Assembly: GCA_016712635.1 (NCBI GenBank)
Contig: JADJQS010000001.1
Span: forward strand, 346,001 to 410,000
Direction of reading: 5' to 3'
DNA length: 64,000 nucleotides
Origin: Gammaproteobacteria bacterium
Lineage (GTDB): Bacteria; Pseudomonadota; Gammaproteobacteria; SZUA-140
The notes under the pieces are model-generated. The model was not told where the DNA came from. It ran no database searches and saw nothing but the letters and a program-made list of their open reading frames with translations. Below, piece after piece: positions 11,403-18,824 of this stretch. Position 1 is the first letter of the stretch, and every line of letters begins with the position of its first letter. The position numbers and the translations under genes were made by a program.

Positions 11403-11630
11403 GGGGACAGATTTTTGATCCGGTGCATGGGGACAGATTTCAAATCTGTCCCCTTCCTGGCGCGGACATAAAGCTTGCCCTCGCGAAGGCGATGGCGGGA
11501 ATCCGGTGATTCAAGGGCCTGGATGCCCGCCTGCGCGGGCATGACGGATTCGGTGTGCGGGGGCTGATTTTAGATCCGGTGTATGGGGACAGATTTGAAA
11601 TCTGTCCCCTTCCTGGCGAAATCTGTCCCC
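11403..11630. repeat. Array of GGGGACAGATTT palindromes
   Basis: Intergenic repeat cluster between pduO and btuF, whose ends face each other. There is one half-site at 11403-11414. Two full palindromes follow, each with a 12-nt arm GGGGACAGATTT, a 1-nt centre and the matching AAATCTGTCCCC (11429-11453 and 11585-11609), both followed by TTCCTGG. A further half-site is at 11619-11630. Related palindromes occur at 55122 and 59105. They resemble REP-like elements mobilised by RAYT transposases, but no such transposase is in the window. They could also end transcription in both directions. Confidence 0.8.
11523..11542. repeat. CCCGCCTGCGCGGGC palindromic repeat
   Basis: ATGCCCGC and GCGGGCAT arms around CTGC, preceded by a GAATCCGGTGATTCAAGGGCCTGG stretch region. 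It resembles the widespread dispersed repeat often mistranslated as MPAQAGIQ. It lies between the two GGGGACAGATTT palindromes, so the spacer is a compound repeat region. Confidence 0.6.
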
Positions 11631-11656
11631 GTACGACGCGTCGCCTGCCCAGGCAG

Positions 11657-12547
11657 CTATTGCCGGGTGTCGTTGCTGAGGCGGATGCGGGCGGTGTTGA
11701 GGATGTCGCACAACTGCTCCATGCCGTCGAGCAGGCGCGAGGTCGGGCGCGATATCAGGTCGTCGTGAATGATGAAGATATTGCCCAGGCGGGCCGCGGT
11801 GACAGTCGGCCAGCGGCGCCAGTTGTCGGGATCGCCGGCCGAGGCGTTGATCAGGATTGCCTGCGGGTCGGTCGCGATGACCGCCTCGAGATCCACCGCG
11901 GGCGCGAGCAGGGGCAGCGAATCAAAGACATTCCTGCCGCCGCACTGGCGCAGCACGTCGCTGATGAAGTGCGCGCCGTTGATGGTCATCAGCGGCCGCT
12001 CCCAGATCTGGTAGAACACCGACACCGGCGTGCGGCCGGCGTAACGCCGCTGCAGGTCGGCATACCTCCCGCGGAAGGCATCGGCGGCGCGGTCCGCGAC
12101 GTCCCCCGTCCCCGTCAGGCGGCCGAGATCCTCGATGATGTTCGGGATGCGCGCGATCCTGTCAGGCTCGAGGACATATACCTTGAGCCCCACCCGCTCG
12201 AGTTTTTCATAGTCCTCGCGATTGTTGCCGGACATCCACGCGACAACCAGATCGGGCTTCATCGCCAGGATCTCCTCAATGTTCAGGCGCGAGGCCTCCC
12301 CGATGCGCGGCACGCGCCGCGCCGCATCCGGAAAGTCGCTGTAGGCCACCGCGCCGATCAGGCGGTCGCCGGCACCGGCCTCGAACAGCAGCTCGGTCAG
12401 GTTCGGTGCGAGACTGACGATGCGCGCGACCGGCTGCTCCAGCGTGAGTTCCTTGCCGCGGTCGTCCGTCAGCGTGACGGCCTGTGCCGCCCCGCACACC
12501 AGCGCCAGAACGAACATCACGGCGCGGATATGGAAAAGCTGTCTCAT
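11657..12547 (-). CDS. btuF: Periplasmic cobalamin-binding protein BtuF
   Basis: 296 aa. The signal peptide MRQLFHIRAVMFVLALVCGAAQA precedes a class III periplasmic binding protein. Its first lobe carries ARIVSLAPNLTELLFEAGAGDRLIGAVAYSD, typical of BtuF, and its second lobe ends near IFIIHDDLISRPTSRLLDGMEQLC. It should pass B12 from BtuB to an ABC importer, but no btuC or btuD is in the window. The ATG overlaps the cobC stop codon, so the two are coupled. Haem or siderophore ligands are possible for the family; the context favours B12. Confidence 0.88.
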   Translation of the reverse strand: MRQLFHIRAVMFVLALVCGAAQAVTLTDDRGKELTLEQPVARIVSLAPNLTELLFEAGAGDRLIGAVAYSDFPDAARRVPRIGEASRLNIEEILAMKPDLVVAWMSGNNREDYEKLERVGLKVYVLEPDRIARIPNIIEDLGRLTGTGDVADRAADAFRGRYADLQRRYAGRTPVSVFYQIWERPLMTINGAHFISDVLRQCGGRNVFDSLPLLAPAVDLEAVIATDPQAILINASAGDPDNWRRWPTVTAARLGNIFIIHDDLISRPTSRLLDGMEQLCDILNTARIRLSNDTRQ

Positions 12548-13131
12548 CAGTCAATCCCTTCTATGACCAGTGCAGGCGGGCGGTCGCCCTCGCTGCGGAT
12601 GCGGATCCTCGCCGCATAGCCGATATTGATCCGGAACATGTTCTGCAGCGGCATCCCGAGCACCTGCCCGAGCACGGCGCGCAGCGTACCGGCGTGCGCG
12701 ACCAGCAACACCTGCTCATTGGCGCACGCCTGCAGGATGTCCCGCCATCCCGCGAGCACGCGCCGCTGGAAATCCGCGAGCGGTTCGGCGCCGGCGGGCT
12801 GATGCGCGAGCGGATCGTTGAAGAAGCGCGCCAGCTGCCCGGGGTCCTGCCGGCGGATCTCCTCCGGCGTCAGCCCTTCCCACGCGCCGTAGCCGAGCTC
12901 CTGCAGGCGCGCATCCTCGTGCACCGGCACCTCCATGCGCGCGCCGAGCGCGCGGGCGAACTCGCTGCAGCGCCGCAGCGGCGAGGTGTAGATCCGCTGC
13001 CAGGGCGATGCGCCCGCCACGGCGGCCTCCATCTGGCGCCAGCCTTCCGCGGTGAGCGGATCGTCGGTCGCACCGCGGTAACGCCGCCCGCCTTCCGGTT
13101 CGCCGTGCCGGATCAGATCGATGATCGCCAT
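12547..13131 (-). CDS. cobC: Histidine phosphatase, probable alpha-ribazole phosphatase CobC
   Basis: 194 aa of the phosphoglycerate-mutase/histidine-phosphatase family. The phosphohistidine motif LIRHGEP is at residues 6-12 (His9), with the second histidine in LLVAHAGTLRAV. Position next to btuF and facing the riboswitch-controlled B12 genes favours CobC, which dephosphorylates alpha-ribazole phosphate in nucleotide-loop assembly. No other loop-assembly gene (cobT, cobS, cobU) is in the window, so the substrate is inferred from context. Confidence 0.82.
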   Translation of the reverse strand: MAIIDLIRHGEPEGGRRYRGATDDPLTAEGWRQMEAAVAGASPWQRIYTSPLRRCSEFARALGARMEVPVHEDARLQELGYGAWEGLTPEEIRRQDPGQLARFFNDPLAHQPAGAEPLADFQRRVLAGWRDILQACANEQVLLVAHAGTLRAVLGQVLGMPLQNMFRINIGYAARIRIRSEGDRPPALVIEGID

Positions 13132-13141
13132 CGCAGCTCCG

Positions 13142-14041
13142 TCAGCTCATCCAGCCGGCGATGGTGAGCAGTGCAAACGCCGTCAGCCACACGATCACGG
13201 TGCGGTTGACGAGCGCCTCGGTGTCGATGATGTCCTCGCGCAGCGCGTCGTGCTCGCGTCCTGACTCGAGATTGAACAGGCGCAGCGCGCCAAGCCCGCT
13301 GTTGATCAGCACCAGGCGGTTTCCGGCGTAGATGTCTCCGCCCCACTCCCTCATGCCCGCGCGCCATTGCTGCATCGACTCGACGAAGCTGCCGATGATG
13401 GCGTAACAGATGCCGGTGATGCGTGCCGGTATCCAGTCGAAGACTGCGTGGACGCGCAGCACGGCGCCGTGGAAGCCCGGGCTCGTCACGTTTCCGCTCT
13501 GCCGCACGCCCTTGAGCTGGCAGACGGAGCGGTACAGGACGGAGCCGACCGGACCGGCGAGGGCGAACCAGAACAGGATTGCGAGCAGGCGTTCGTTGTT
13601 GCGGATCAGCATGACCTCGATCAGCCTGCGGTTCATCTCGTCGGCATTCGCCGGCGGGCCCTCCGGCAGCAGATGGCGCACGTGCAGGTAGGCCGCCTCG
13701 GTGTCGTTCCGTTCGAGCGCGCTCCGGTAATTATCCAGCTCCGGTTGCAGGCCGCGCACGCCGATGCTGACGATCAGTACCGCCACCGCGAAGGCCAGCT
13801 TGATGATCCAGATGATGAATCCCTCGCCGCTCCACAGGACGAGCTGGATCAGGCCGACGGCGAGCACCCCGGGGGCGAGCGCGAGCGCCACACCGTACGA
13901 GCTTCCGAACCAGCGCTCCATGCCCATGCGCTGCCACAGCCAGGCGGCATAGTCGATCAGCCACTGGTAAGGACGCACGGCGCTGAAGGATTTCCACAGG
14001 CTTTCCGTACCCAGGACGATGAGCATGGCGATAAGATTCAT
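13142..14041 (-). CDS. ampE: Inner membrane protein AmpE
   Basis: 299 aa integral membrane protein. It starts MNLIAMLIVLGTESLWKSFS and has further helices at about residues 50-95, 155-175 and 275-295. The central AVFDWIPARITGICYAIIGSF matches the conserved DWVPVRLAGVVYALIG region of E. coli AmpE. AmpE is proposed to act with AmpD in sensing cell-wall recycling, but its biochemical role is unsettled. It follows ampD by 9 bp, the classic pair. CobD/CbiB was considered because of the nearby B12 genes, but the AmpE phrases and partner decide it. Confidence 0.88.
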   Translation of the reverse strand: MNLIAMLIVLGTESLWKSFSAVRPYQWLIDYAAWLWQRMGMERWFGSSYGVALALAPGVLAVGLIQLVLWSGEGFIIWIIKLAFAVAVLIVSIGVRGLQPELDNYRSALERNDTEAAYLHVRHLLPEGPPANADEMNRRLIEVMLIRNNERLLAILFWFALAGPVGSVLYRSVCQLKGVRQSGNVTSPGFHGAVLRVHAVFDWIPARITGICYAIIGSFVESMQQWRAGMREWGGDIYAGNRLVLINSGLGALRLFNLESGREHDALREDIIDTEALVNRTVIVWLTAFALLTIAGWMS

Positions 14042-14050
14042 GACGAGTCT

Positions 14051-14623
14051 CTAGGCTGGTCTCTGGTCCGCGCGGTCGAGCAGAGTATACAACCGTTTCC
14101 AGTCGAAATGGGGTCCGGGATCGGTCTTGCGTCCGGGGGCGATGGCGCTGTGTCCGACGATATTCCCGCGCGTGATTCCCGGAAAATACCGCATCAGGAC
14201 GCGCACGATGTCGGCCAGGCCTTCGTACTGGACCGCCTCGTACGGATCGTCGTCCGATCCTTCGAGCTCGATGCCGATGGAGAAATCGTTGCACGCCGTC
14301 CTGCCCTGGAACGAGGACTCGCCGGCATGCCAGGCGCGCCGGTGGAACGGCACATACTGCGTCACGAAGCCGTCGCGCGCGATCAGCACATGGGCCGACA
14401 CGCGCTTGTCATGGATACCGCCGAAGTACGGATGCGCGTGCGGATCGAGCGTATTGGTGAACAGGGCATCGATCCAGTGCCCGCTGCCGTATTCGCGCGG
14501 CGGCAGGCTGATGCCGTGCACCACCAGCAGGTCGATCCCGCAGCCGGCGGGCCGCTCATCCGAATTGGGCGAGAGCACGCGCCGTGCGGGGACCAGCCAG
14601 CCGTCGTTCAGGGAGTATTCCAT
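14051..14623 (-). CDS. ampD: 1,6-anhydro-N-acetylmuramyl-L-alanine amidase AmpD
   Basis: 190 aa cytoplasmic zinc amidase that cleaves the peptide from anhydro-MurNAc during peptidoglycan recycling. The N-terminal zinc histidine is in DLLVVHGISLPP, the conserved WHAGESSFQGR and DFSIGIELEG follow, and the C-terminal GHSAIAPGRKTDPGPHFDW supplies the other metal ligands. The start at 14623 (MEYSLNDGWL) is chosen over an in-frame one at 14710 because it gives the usual N-terminus and length. ampE follows. Confidence 0.94.
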   Translation of the reverse strand: MEYSLNDGWLVPARRVLSPNSDERPAGCGIDLLVVHGISLPPREYGSGHWIDALFTNTLDPHAHPYFGGIHDKRVSAHVLIARDGFVTQYVPFHRRAWHAGESSFQGRTACNDFSIGIELEGSDDDPYEAVQYEGLADIVRVLMRYFPGITRGNIVGHSAIAPGRKTDPGPHFDWKRLYTLLDRADQRPA

Positions 14624-14712
14624 CGGGCGCCCGTCCTGCCTGTATCGTCGATCAAGATACCGTAAAACCGCGGGGAAGTCCGTGGCGGGGAGCTCCGCCG
14701 CGACGCGCATGT

Positions 14713-15627
14713 TCAGGCCAGCGTGGCCGGATGCTGCAGCAGGGTGGCCTTGAGGTCGAAGGCGTCGATCAGTTCAAAGTCGCGCACATGGCCGTCCTTG
14801 ATCTTGCCGTTCAGCGCGACGACGAAGTGGCCGGCATCGCGCCGCAGCACCTTGCCGGTCAGCGCGAAGCGGCGCGCCTGCGCAGGAAGATCGAGGGTGA
14901 CGATCATCGTGCGCCGTTCGATGAGCGGTACCACGCTGGTCCCGCCCGATTCGTCCAGGCGGATGCGCAGTGCGGTTTCGGTGAAATCGACCAGCGTGCA
15001 GGGATAGTGCGGTGAATCCTCGGAGAACTGCATGCTCGCGGGGATGGACGTCCTTACCCGGCGCTGCTGGCGCTGGTCGATGTGATTCAGGGTGTCGAGC
15101 AGGACATCGAGCTGGATGACGGCGTGGTTGGCGTAATAGCCCTCGCGCATCAGGACACGCTTGCGCACCATGGTGTTGACATGCGGGATGCCCTTATCAT
15201 TGAAGATCGACATCAGCGTCAAAATATCGCCGCGCCGGAAGCGGCCGTCCTGCGGCTTGTCCATCTGGCGGCGGTAATCCCGCGCATCGCCGACGGAAAC
15301 GTCCGGGATCATCAGGCTGAAGTGACGCACCTGGCTGATCGGCCGGTCTCTCCAGCTTTCCTCGAGCACGAACACCGGCATGTCGCGTTCGGTGTCGATG
15401 CGGATGTCGCGCTGCGTATAGACGAAGTGGTGATTGATGCCGTAGCCGATAATGATGGATTCGAAGGTGATTTCCTTGTGATATTCCGGGTAGTAGCGGA
15501 ACTTGCTGCCGATAGGAAAACAGCGCATCAACTCCACCAGGCGCTGCGTATCAAGCGCCGGCTCCATTTCGGCGGCTTTCCGCGCCGAACGGCCCGATCC
15601 CAGCATATTGGACATGAATCTCATCAT
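14713..15627 (-). CDS. PilZ-domain-like protein
   Basis: 304 aa, soluble, no signal peptide. The N-terminal two thirds (about 25-195) is a YcgR-N-like region; the C-terminal 100 residues look like a PilZ domain with RRVRTSIPASMQF (the R-x3-R part) and LVDFTETALRIRL. The usual (D/N)xSxxG motif is degenerate (DFTETA), so cyclic-di-GMP binding may be weak or lost. Motility or surface control is a reasonable guess given the type IV pilus genes elsewhere in the window. It lies upstream of ampD on the same strand, with about 90 bp between them. Confidence 0.65.
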   Translation of the reverse strand: MMRFMSNMLGSGRSARKAAEMEPALDTQRLVELMRCFPIGSKFRYYPEYHKEITFESIIIGYGINHHFVYTQRDIRIDTERDMPVFVLEESWRDRPISQVRHFSLMIPDVSVGDARDYRRQMDKPQDGRFRRGDILTLMSIFNDKGIPHVNTMVRKRVLMREGYYANHAVIQLDVLLDTLNHIDQRQQRRVRTSIPASMQFSEDSPHYPCTLVDFTETALRIRLDESGGTSVVPLIERRTMIVTLDLPAQARRFALTGKVLRRDAGHFVVALNGKIKDGHVRDFELIDAFDLKATLLQHPATLA

Positions 15628-15793
15628 GGCAGGCGAATCTGTGCAAAATCAGTGCCTACTTTTCGGGCTGGACACCGTCCTGGGCCGGAGCCGGCCAACG
15701 ATGCGCCGATTCCAGCCCGCTCCGACCCCGGCGGCGGCGGTTACATCGTGCAGGAAATCTTGCACAATAGCGGGACGAGGCAGGAGGGCCGAT

Positions 15794-16051
15794 ATGAACA
15801 AGACCAAACGAGCCATTTCCTCTATATATATTGCCGCGATGTTCACCCTCGCCGGCTGCGCGGGGTCTGGCGCCATGAATAACGATGATTCATCGCCCGC
15901 ATCCGGCGGGAACACCGCAGCCGCCAATGCCGAGATGCCGGCGTGCCGCTCGGCCATCGACGATGTCACGCGCCTTTGCACGGGCGACGACGCCAGCACC
16001 GGCAAGTGCAACGACGCCAAGGCGCGCACGCGGGAGCACTGCATCGATTAG
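15794..16051 (+). CDS. Small putative lipoprotein
   Basis: 85 aa. A signal sequence (MNKTKRAISSIYIAAMFTLAGC) ends in a lipobox LAGC, so the mature chain would be lipid-anchored at Cys22 and about 64 aa long. The mature part is Ser/Asn/Ala-rich with three further cysteines (PACRS, RLCTG, EHCID). The RBS CAGGAGGG is 6 nt before the ATG. I do not recognise the family. It stands alone, divergent from the PilZ-like gene. Confidence 0.72.
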   Translation: MNKTKRAISSIYIAAMFTLAGCAGSGAMNNDDSSPASGGNTAAANAEMPACRSAIDDVTRLCTGDDASTGKCNDAKARTREHCID

Positions 16052-16241
16052 TCCGGCCCGCGGAGACAATCCCCGCGCACACGCGGCCCGAATGCGTGCG
16101 CGCGCCGTCCGCCTCAGTCCGCCGCCGCTTTCCATACGCCAGCACTTCATACCGAATGTGTGTTGCCGTTCGCCGTCATCCGCGTTCGCCCGACTGTGAG
16201 ACAATGGCGCATCGCGTACTTTGCGCCGCCATGAAGCCGCC

Positions 16242-17450
16242 ATGACCTACCAGACCATCTTCGCCGCCTCGAGCTTTCTCCTGATCGCCTTCGCCATCGA
16301 GCAGGTGTGCCGCCAGCGCGGCATACCGTCCGTGATCGTGCTGGTGCTGGGCGGCCTGCTCGCCAGGCCGGTGCTCAATTACTACGGCTTCGAGCCGGAC
16401 GGGATCAACACGCTGGTCCCGATCGTCGGCGCCGTCGGGCTCGTGCTCATCGTGCTTGAAGGCGCGCTCGACATCGATCTCCGCCGGGACCATCTCCGGG
16501 TACTGGCCACCACGAGCACCACGGCGATCCTGAGCATCGCGCTGTGCATCCTGCTTATCTATCCCTTCGCCGTCACGCTGCTGTCGCTGACCTTCGTGCA
16601 GGCCCTGCTGATCGCGACGCCGTTCGCGGTCATCAGCAGTGCGGTCGCGATTTCGGGCAGTTCTGTCCTGAACAAGGACGACCAGGAGTTCGTCGTCTAC
16701 GAAAGCTCGATTTCCGACATCCTCGGCGTGCTGCTGTTCTTCGCCCTGCTCGGCTCGAACGGCACATTCAGCGGCATCCTGCTCAGCCTCGTCGGCGGCG
16801 GGCTGATCTCGATACTGCTCTCCATCATCAGCGCGGTCGTCCTCGTGCTGCTGCTCCTGCGCACCGACAGCCACATCCGCTTCACACCGCTGCTCGCCGG
16901 GCTGTTCGCCCTCTACGCGCTGGGCGAACTGCTGCACTTCTCTCCGCTGATCATGGTGCTGATGCTCGGCCTGCTGCTCAACAAGCCAACCGTCATCACG
17001 CGCTTCAAGGTCTTCCGCCACTGGGTACCCGCCGACTACAGCCTGACCCTGTCCGAATTCCGCACCCTCGTCCTCGAGCTGACCTTCGTCGTGCGCGGCT
17101 TCTTCTTCGTGCTGCTCGGCTACTGGACGGACCCGCGCGACTTCCTCTCCATCAAGGCCTGGCTCGCCACCATCATCGGCCTGGCGATCATCTACGCGGT
17201 GCGCGTCGTGCTACTGCGGCTGATCGTCGGGAAGGAACGCACCAAGGTACTGCTGTGGTTCGCGCCGCGCGGACTCATCACGGTGCTGCTATTCATCTAC
17301 GCCAAGGAGTCCTTCGCACTGCCGCAGTATCTGACCGGGTCGGTGATGCTGATCGTGCTGATCAGTTCGTTCCTGATGATGCTGTCGAAGAGGTTTGTGC
17401 GGGAGGAAACTCAGGGACAGAAGGCCGATGTTCAAACTCAAAACACATAA
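16242..17450 (+). CDS. Cation:proton antiporter (CPA1/NhaP-like)
   Basis: 402 aa with about 12 hydrophobic helices over the whole length and no long C-terminal cytoplasmic domain. Family phrases include GIPSVIVLVLGGLLARP, VGLVLIVLEGALDIDLR and ATPFAVISSAVAISGSS, which are typical of the Na_H_Exchanger fold of CPA antiporters. The conserved acidic residue region is ESSISDILGVLLFF. The ion (Na+, K+) cannot be told from sequence. ATG 16242 is used; a TTG at 16221 in frame is less likely. No linked regulator. Confidence 0.85.
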   Translation: MTYQTIFAASSFLLIAFAIEQVCRQRGIPSVIVLVLGGLLARPVLNYYGFEPDGINTLVPIVGAVGLVLIVLEGALDIDLRRDHLRVLATTSTTAILSIALCILLIYPFAVTLLSLTFVQALLIATPFAVISSAVAISGSSVLNKDDQEFVVYESSISDILGVLLFFALLGSNGTFSGILLSLVGGGLISILLSIISAVVLVLLLLRTDSHIRFTPLLAGLFALYALGELLHFSPLIMVLMLGLLLNKPTVITRFKVFRHWVPADYSLTLSEFRTLVLELTFVVRGFFFVLLGYWTDPRDFLSIKAWLATIIGLAIIYAVRVVLLRLIVGKERTKVLLWFAPRGLITVLLFIYAKESFALPQYLTGSVMLIVLISSFLMMLSKRFVREETQGQKADVQTQNT

Positions 17451-17523
17451 TGATCAACCGATCATCGCCATAGCGCGCACCGATTAATCACACTGGGCTA
17501 ATAACGGTACAGATGCAGTCTCT

Positions 17524-17599
<76 letters not shown>

Positions 17600-17720
17600 T
17601 AGGTGGGACTGATGGCGAGGGAAACACAAACCCGCGTGGGCGGGGGCAGTATAAAAGATCGCTCCGCGAGCGACAAGCGCGCCGCCCGCAAGAGCCGATT
17701 CAGAGGAATTACGCCGGACC

Positions 17721-18140
17721 TCAGTCGTTCGGGCGCACCCGGATCACGACGTCCACGCCGTCGATGCGCGTCCCCGCCGGCGGCGTCGGCAGGCCACCGA
17801 TGTTGATCTCGTCGGCGTCGAGGTCTGTCAGCATCCCGGTGTCCACGTTGTAGATGTGGTGGTGGGGATGGGTGGTCGAGTCGTAGAACACCTTGGTCGA
17901 ATTGATGATCACTTCGCGAATCAGCCCCTTGCGCGTGAACAGCCCGAGTGTGTTGTAGACCGTGGCCTTGGACACATAGGCACCGTGGAGAGTGTTGACC
18001 TGATCGAGGATCTGGTCTGCGGACAGGTGCTGCGGCTTGGCGAACAGCACGCCCGCGATCTGCATGCGCTGCTGCGTCGGTTTAATATCATGCTCATGGA
18101 GCATCTGGATCAGTTCGGCATTCGTTTGCGGATAAGTCAT
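17721..18140 (-). CDS. Fur-family regulator, Irr-like
   Basis: 139 aa. The winged helix (residues 1-85) includes KPTQQRMQIAGVLF and GAYVSKATVYNTLGLF, the family recognition helix. The dimer and metal region has THPHHHIYN. Canonical Fur has a CxxC zinc pair after the HHH motif; here it is replaced (HHHIYNVDTG) and there is no C-terminal cysteine pair. This matches the Irr-like branch, which responds to haem or to another metal state. It may control iron or peroxide genes. A strong dyad lies 84 bp upstream of its start and could be its own operator. Confidence 0.85.
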   Translation of the reverse strand: MTYPQTNAELIQMLHEHDIKPTQQRMQIAGVLFAKPQHLSADQILDQVNTLHGAYVSKATVYNTLGLFTRKGLIREVIINSTKVFYDSTTHPHHHIYNVDTGMLTDLDADEINIGGLPTPPAGTRIDGVDVVIRVRPND

Positions 18141-18223
18141 GTAGCACCACTGCGTTGGTATCGTAGTTTCAGCGTCCTGCCGCCGTAACTCATATATATA
18201 GAGTCATAAACAATAGCGTCCTA

Positions 18224-18249
18224 CCGGTAGATTTTATGAAATCAACCGG
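18224..18249. promoter_or_regulatory. 26-bp inverted repeat upstream of the Fur/Irr-like gene
   Basis: Arms CCGGT-A-GATTT and AAATC-A-ACCGG around TATG, with only the central A/A pair of each arm mismatched. The similarity extends two bases further on each side. It sits in an AT-rich 317-bp spacer that also has ACTC/GAGT arms around a run of ATATATATA at 18188-18204, a likely promoter. It does not look like a classical Fur box. It could serve the regulator gene or the divergent gene at 18457. Confidence 0.55.
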
Positions 18250-18416
18250 CAGGTTTCATCTATTTTATTCGCGATCCAACTCCTGTCAACGATTAACTTT
18301 TTGATCGCTCAGTAAAAATATGGTTTATCCACATTGGCAGACCGCACCGCCGGGTGCCAATCCGCGTCCGGCTAAGGTTTGACCGCCAAAAAGCCGTTAA
18401 CACGCACAGAGACGAT

Positions 18417-18432
18417 TGTGACGGCCGTCACA
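18417..18432. promoter_or_regulatory. Perfect CRP/Vfr-type palindrome
   Basis: TGTGACGGCCGTCACA is a fully self-complementary 16-mer and an exact TGTGA-N6-TCACA match to the CRP/Vfr consensus. It ends 24 bp before the ATG of the gene at 18457. So close to the start it may lie at or downstream of the promoter, which would favour repression, unless the transcript begins just after it. Confidence 0.7.
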
Positions 18433-18456
18433 GTTCTGAGCGCAGGGAGACAGGGC

Positions 18457-18681
18457 ATGGAGATGAATCTGGTCGGCGCCGAGGCGGGTGGAGGCAGGGC
18501 GTTTTTCCGCAGCAAGCGCATCTTTTATCACAACACGCTGGATGCCAATTCCAGCGGATGGTGCTTCACGGTGCGCGGCGGCCTGGTCTACGGGCCGTTC
18601 GAGAGCCAGAGCTTCGCGGAACGGATGCTGTCGGGGCTGATCGAGAAGTTCAAACGGAGCGGCGACACCGGGGGACGCTGA
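18457..18681 (+). CDS. Small protein with GYF_2-like C-terminal domain
   Basis: 74 aa. After about 15 residues comes KRIFYHNTLDANSSGWCF, then TVRGGLVYGPFESQSF, and it ends IEKFKRSGDTGGR. The W-x-F-x2-RGG-x4-GPF pattern resembles GYF_2 modules (GW-Y ... GP) and, from memory, the DUF6316 proteins of gammaproteobacteria. The next gene ends in the same domain with an identical last ten residues (FKRSGDTGGR). ATG 18457 follows an AGGGAGAC RBS; a longer TTG start is unlikely because it would cover the CRP palindrome. Function unknown. Confidence 0.7.
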   Translation: MEMNLVGAEAGGGRAFFRSKRIFYHNTLDANSSGWCFTVRGGLVYGPFESQSFAERMLSGLIEKFKRSGDTGGR

Positions 18682-18824
18682 GCCGGACCCCGCCGGACCG
18701 CCACCCCGCCCCGGTCAACTTTCAGGATGGCCGGCCGTTAACCAAGTGAGTTCAATAAGATAGGCCCAGACCCGCAGGTCAGGGTCTGCGCTGTTTCAAC
18801 CCCACGCAACATTGGCGCACGAGG

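Noticed and set aside
11403..11630. CRISPR array
   Set aside because: Repeats are self-palindromic, few and unevenly spaced, and there are no cas genes.
11342..11711. Two 66-codon minus-strand frames in the repeat array (MPAQAGIQ, RHPQHRPHPPQQ)
   Set aside because: Translations of dispersed palindromic repeats, a common annotation artefact.
13142..14041. CobD/CbiB assignment for the membrane protein beside cobC
   Set aside because: The AmpE core phrase DWIPARITGICYAIIG and the adjacent ampD support AmpE; the B12 neighbourhood is coincidental.
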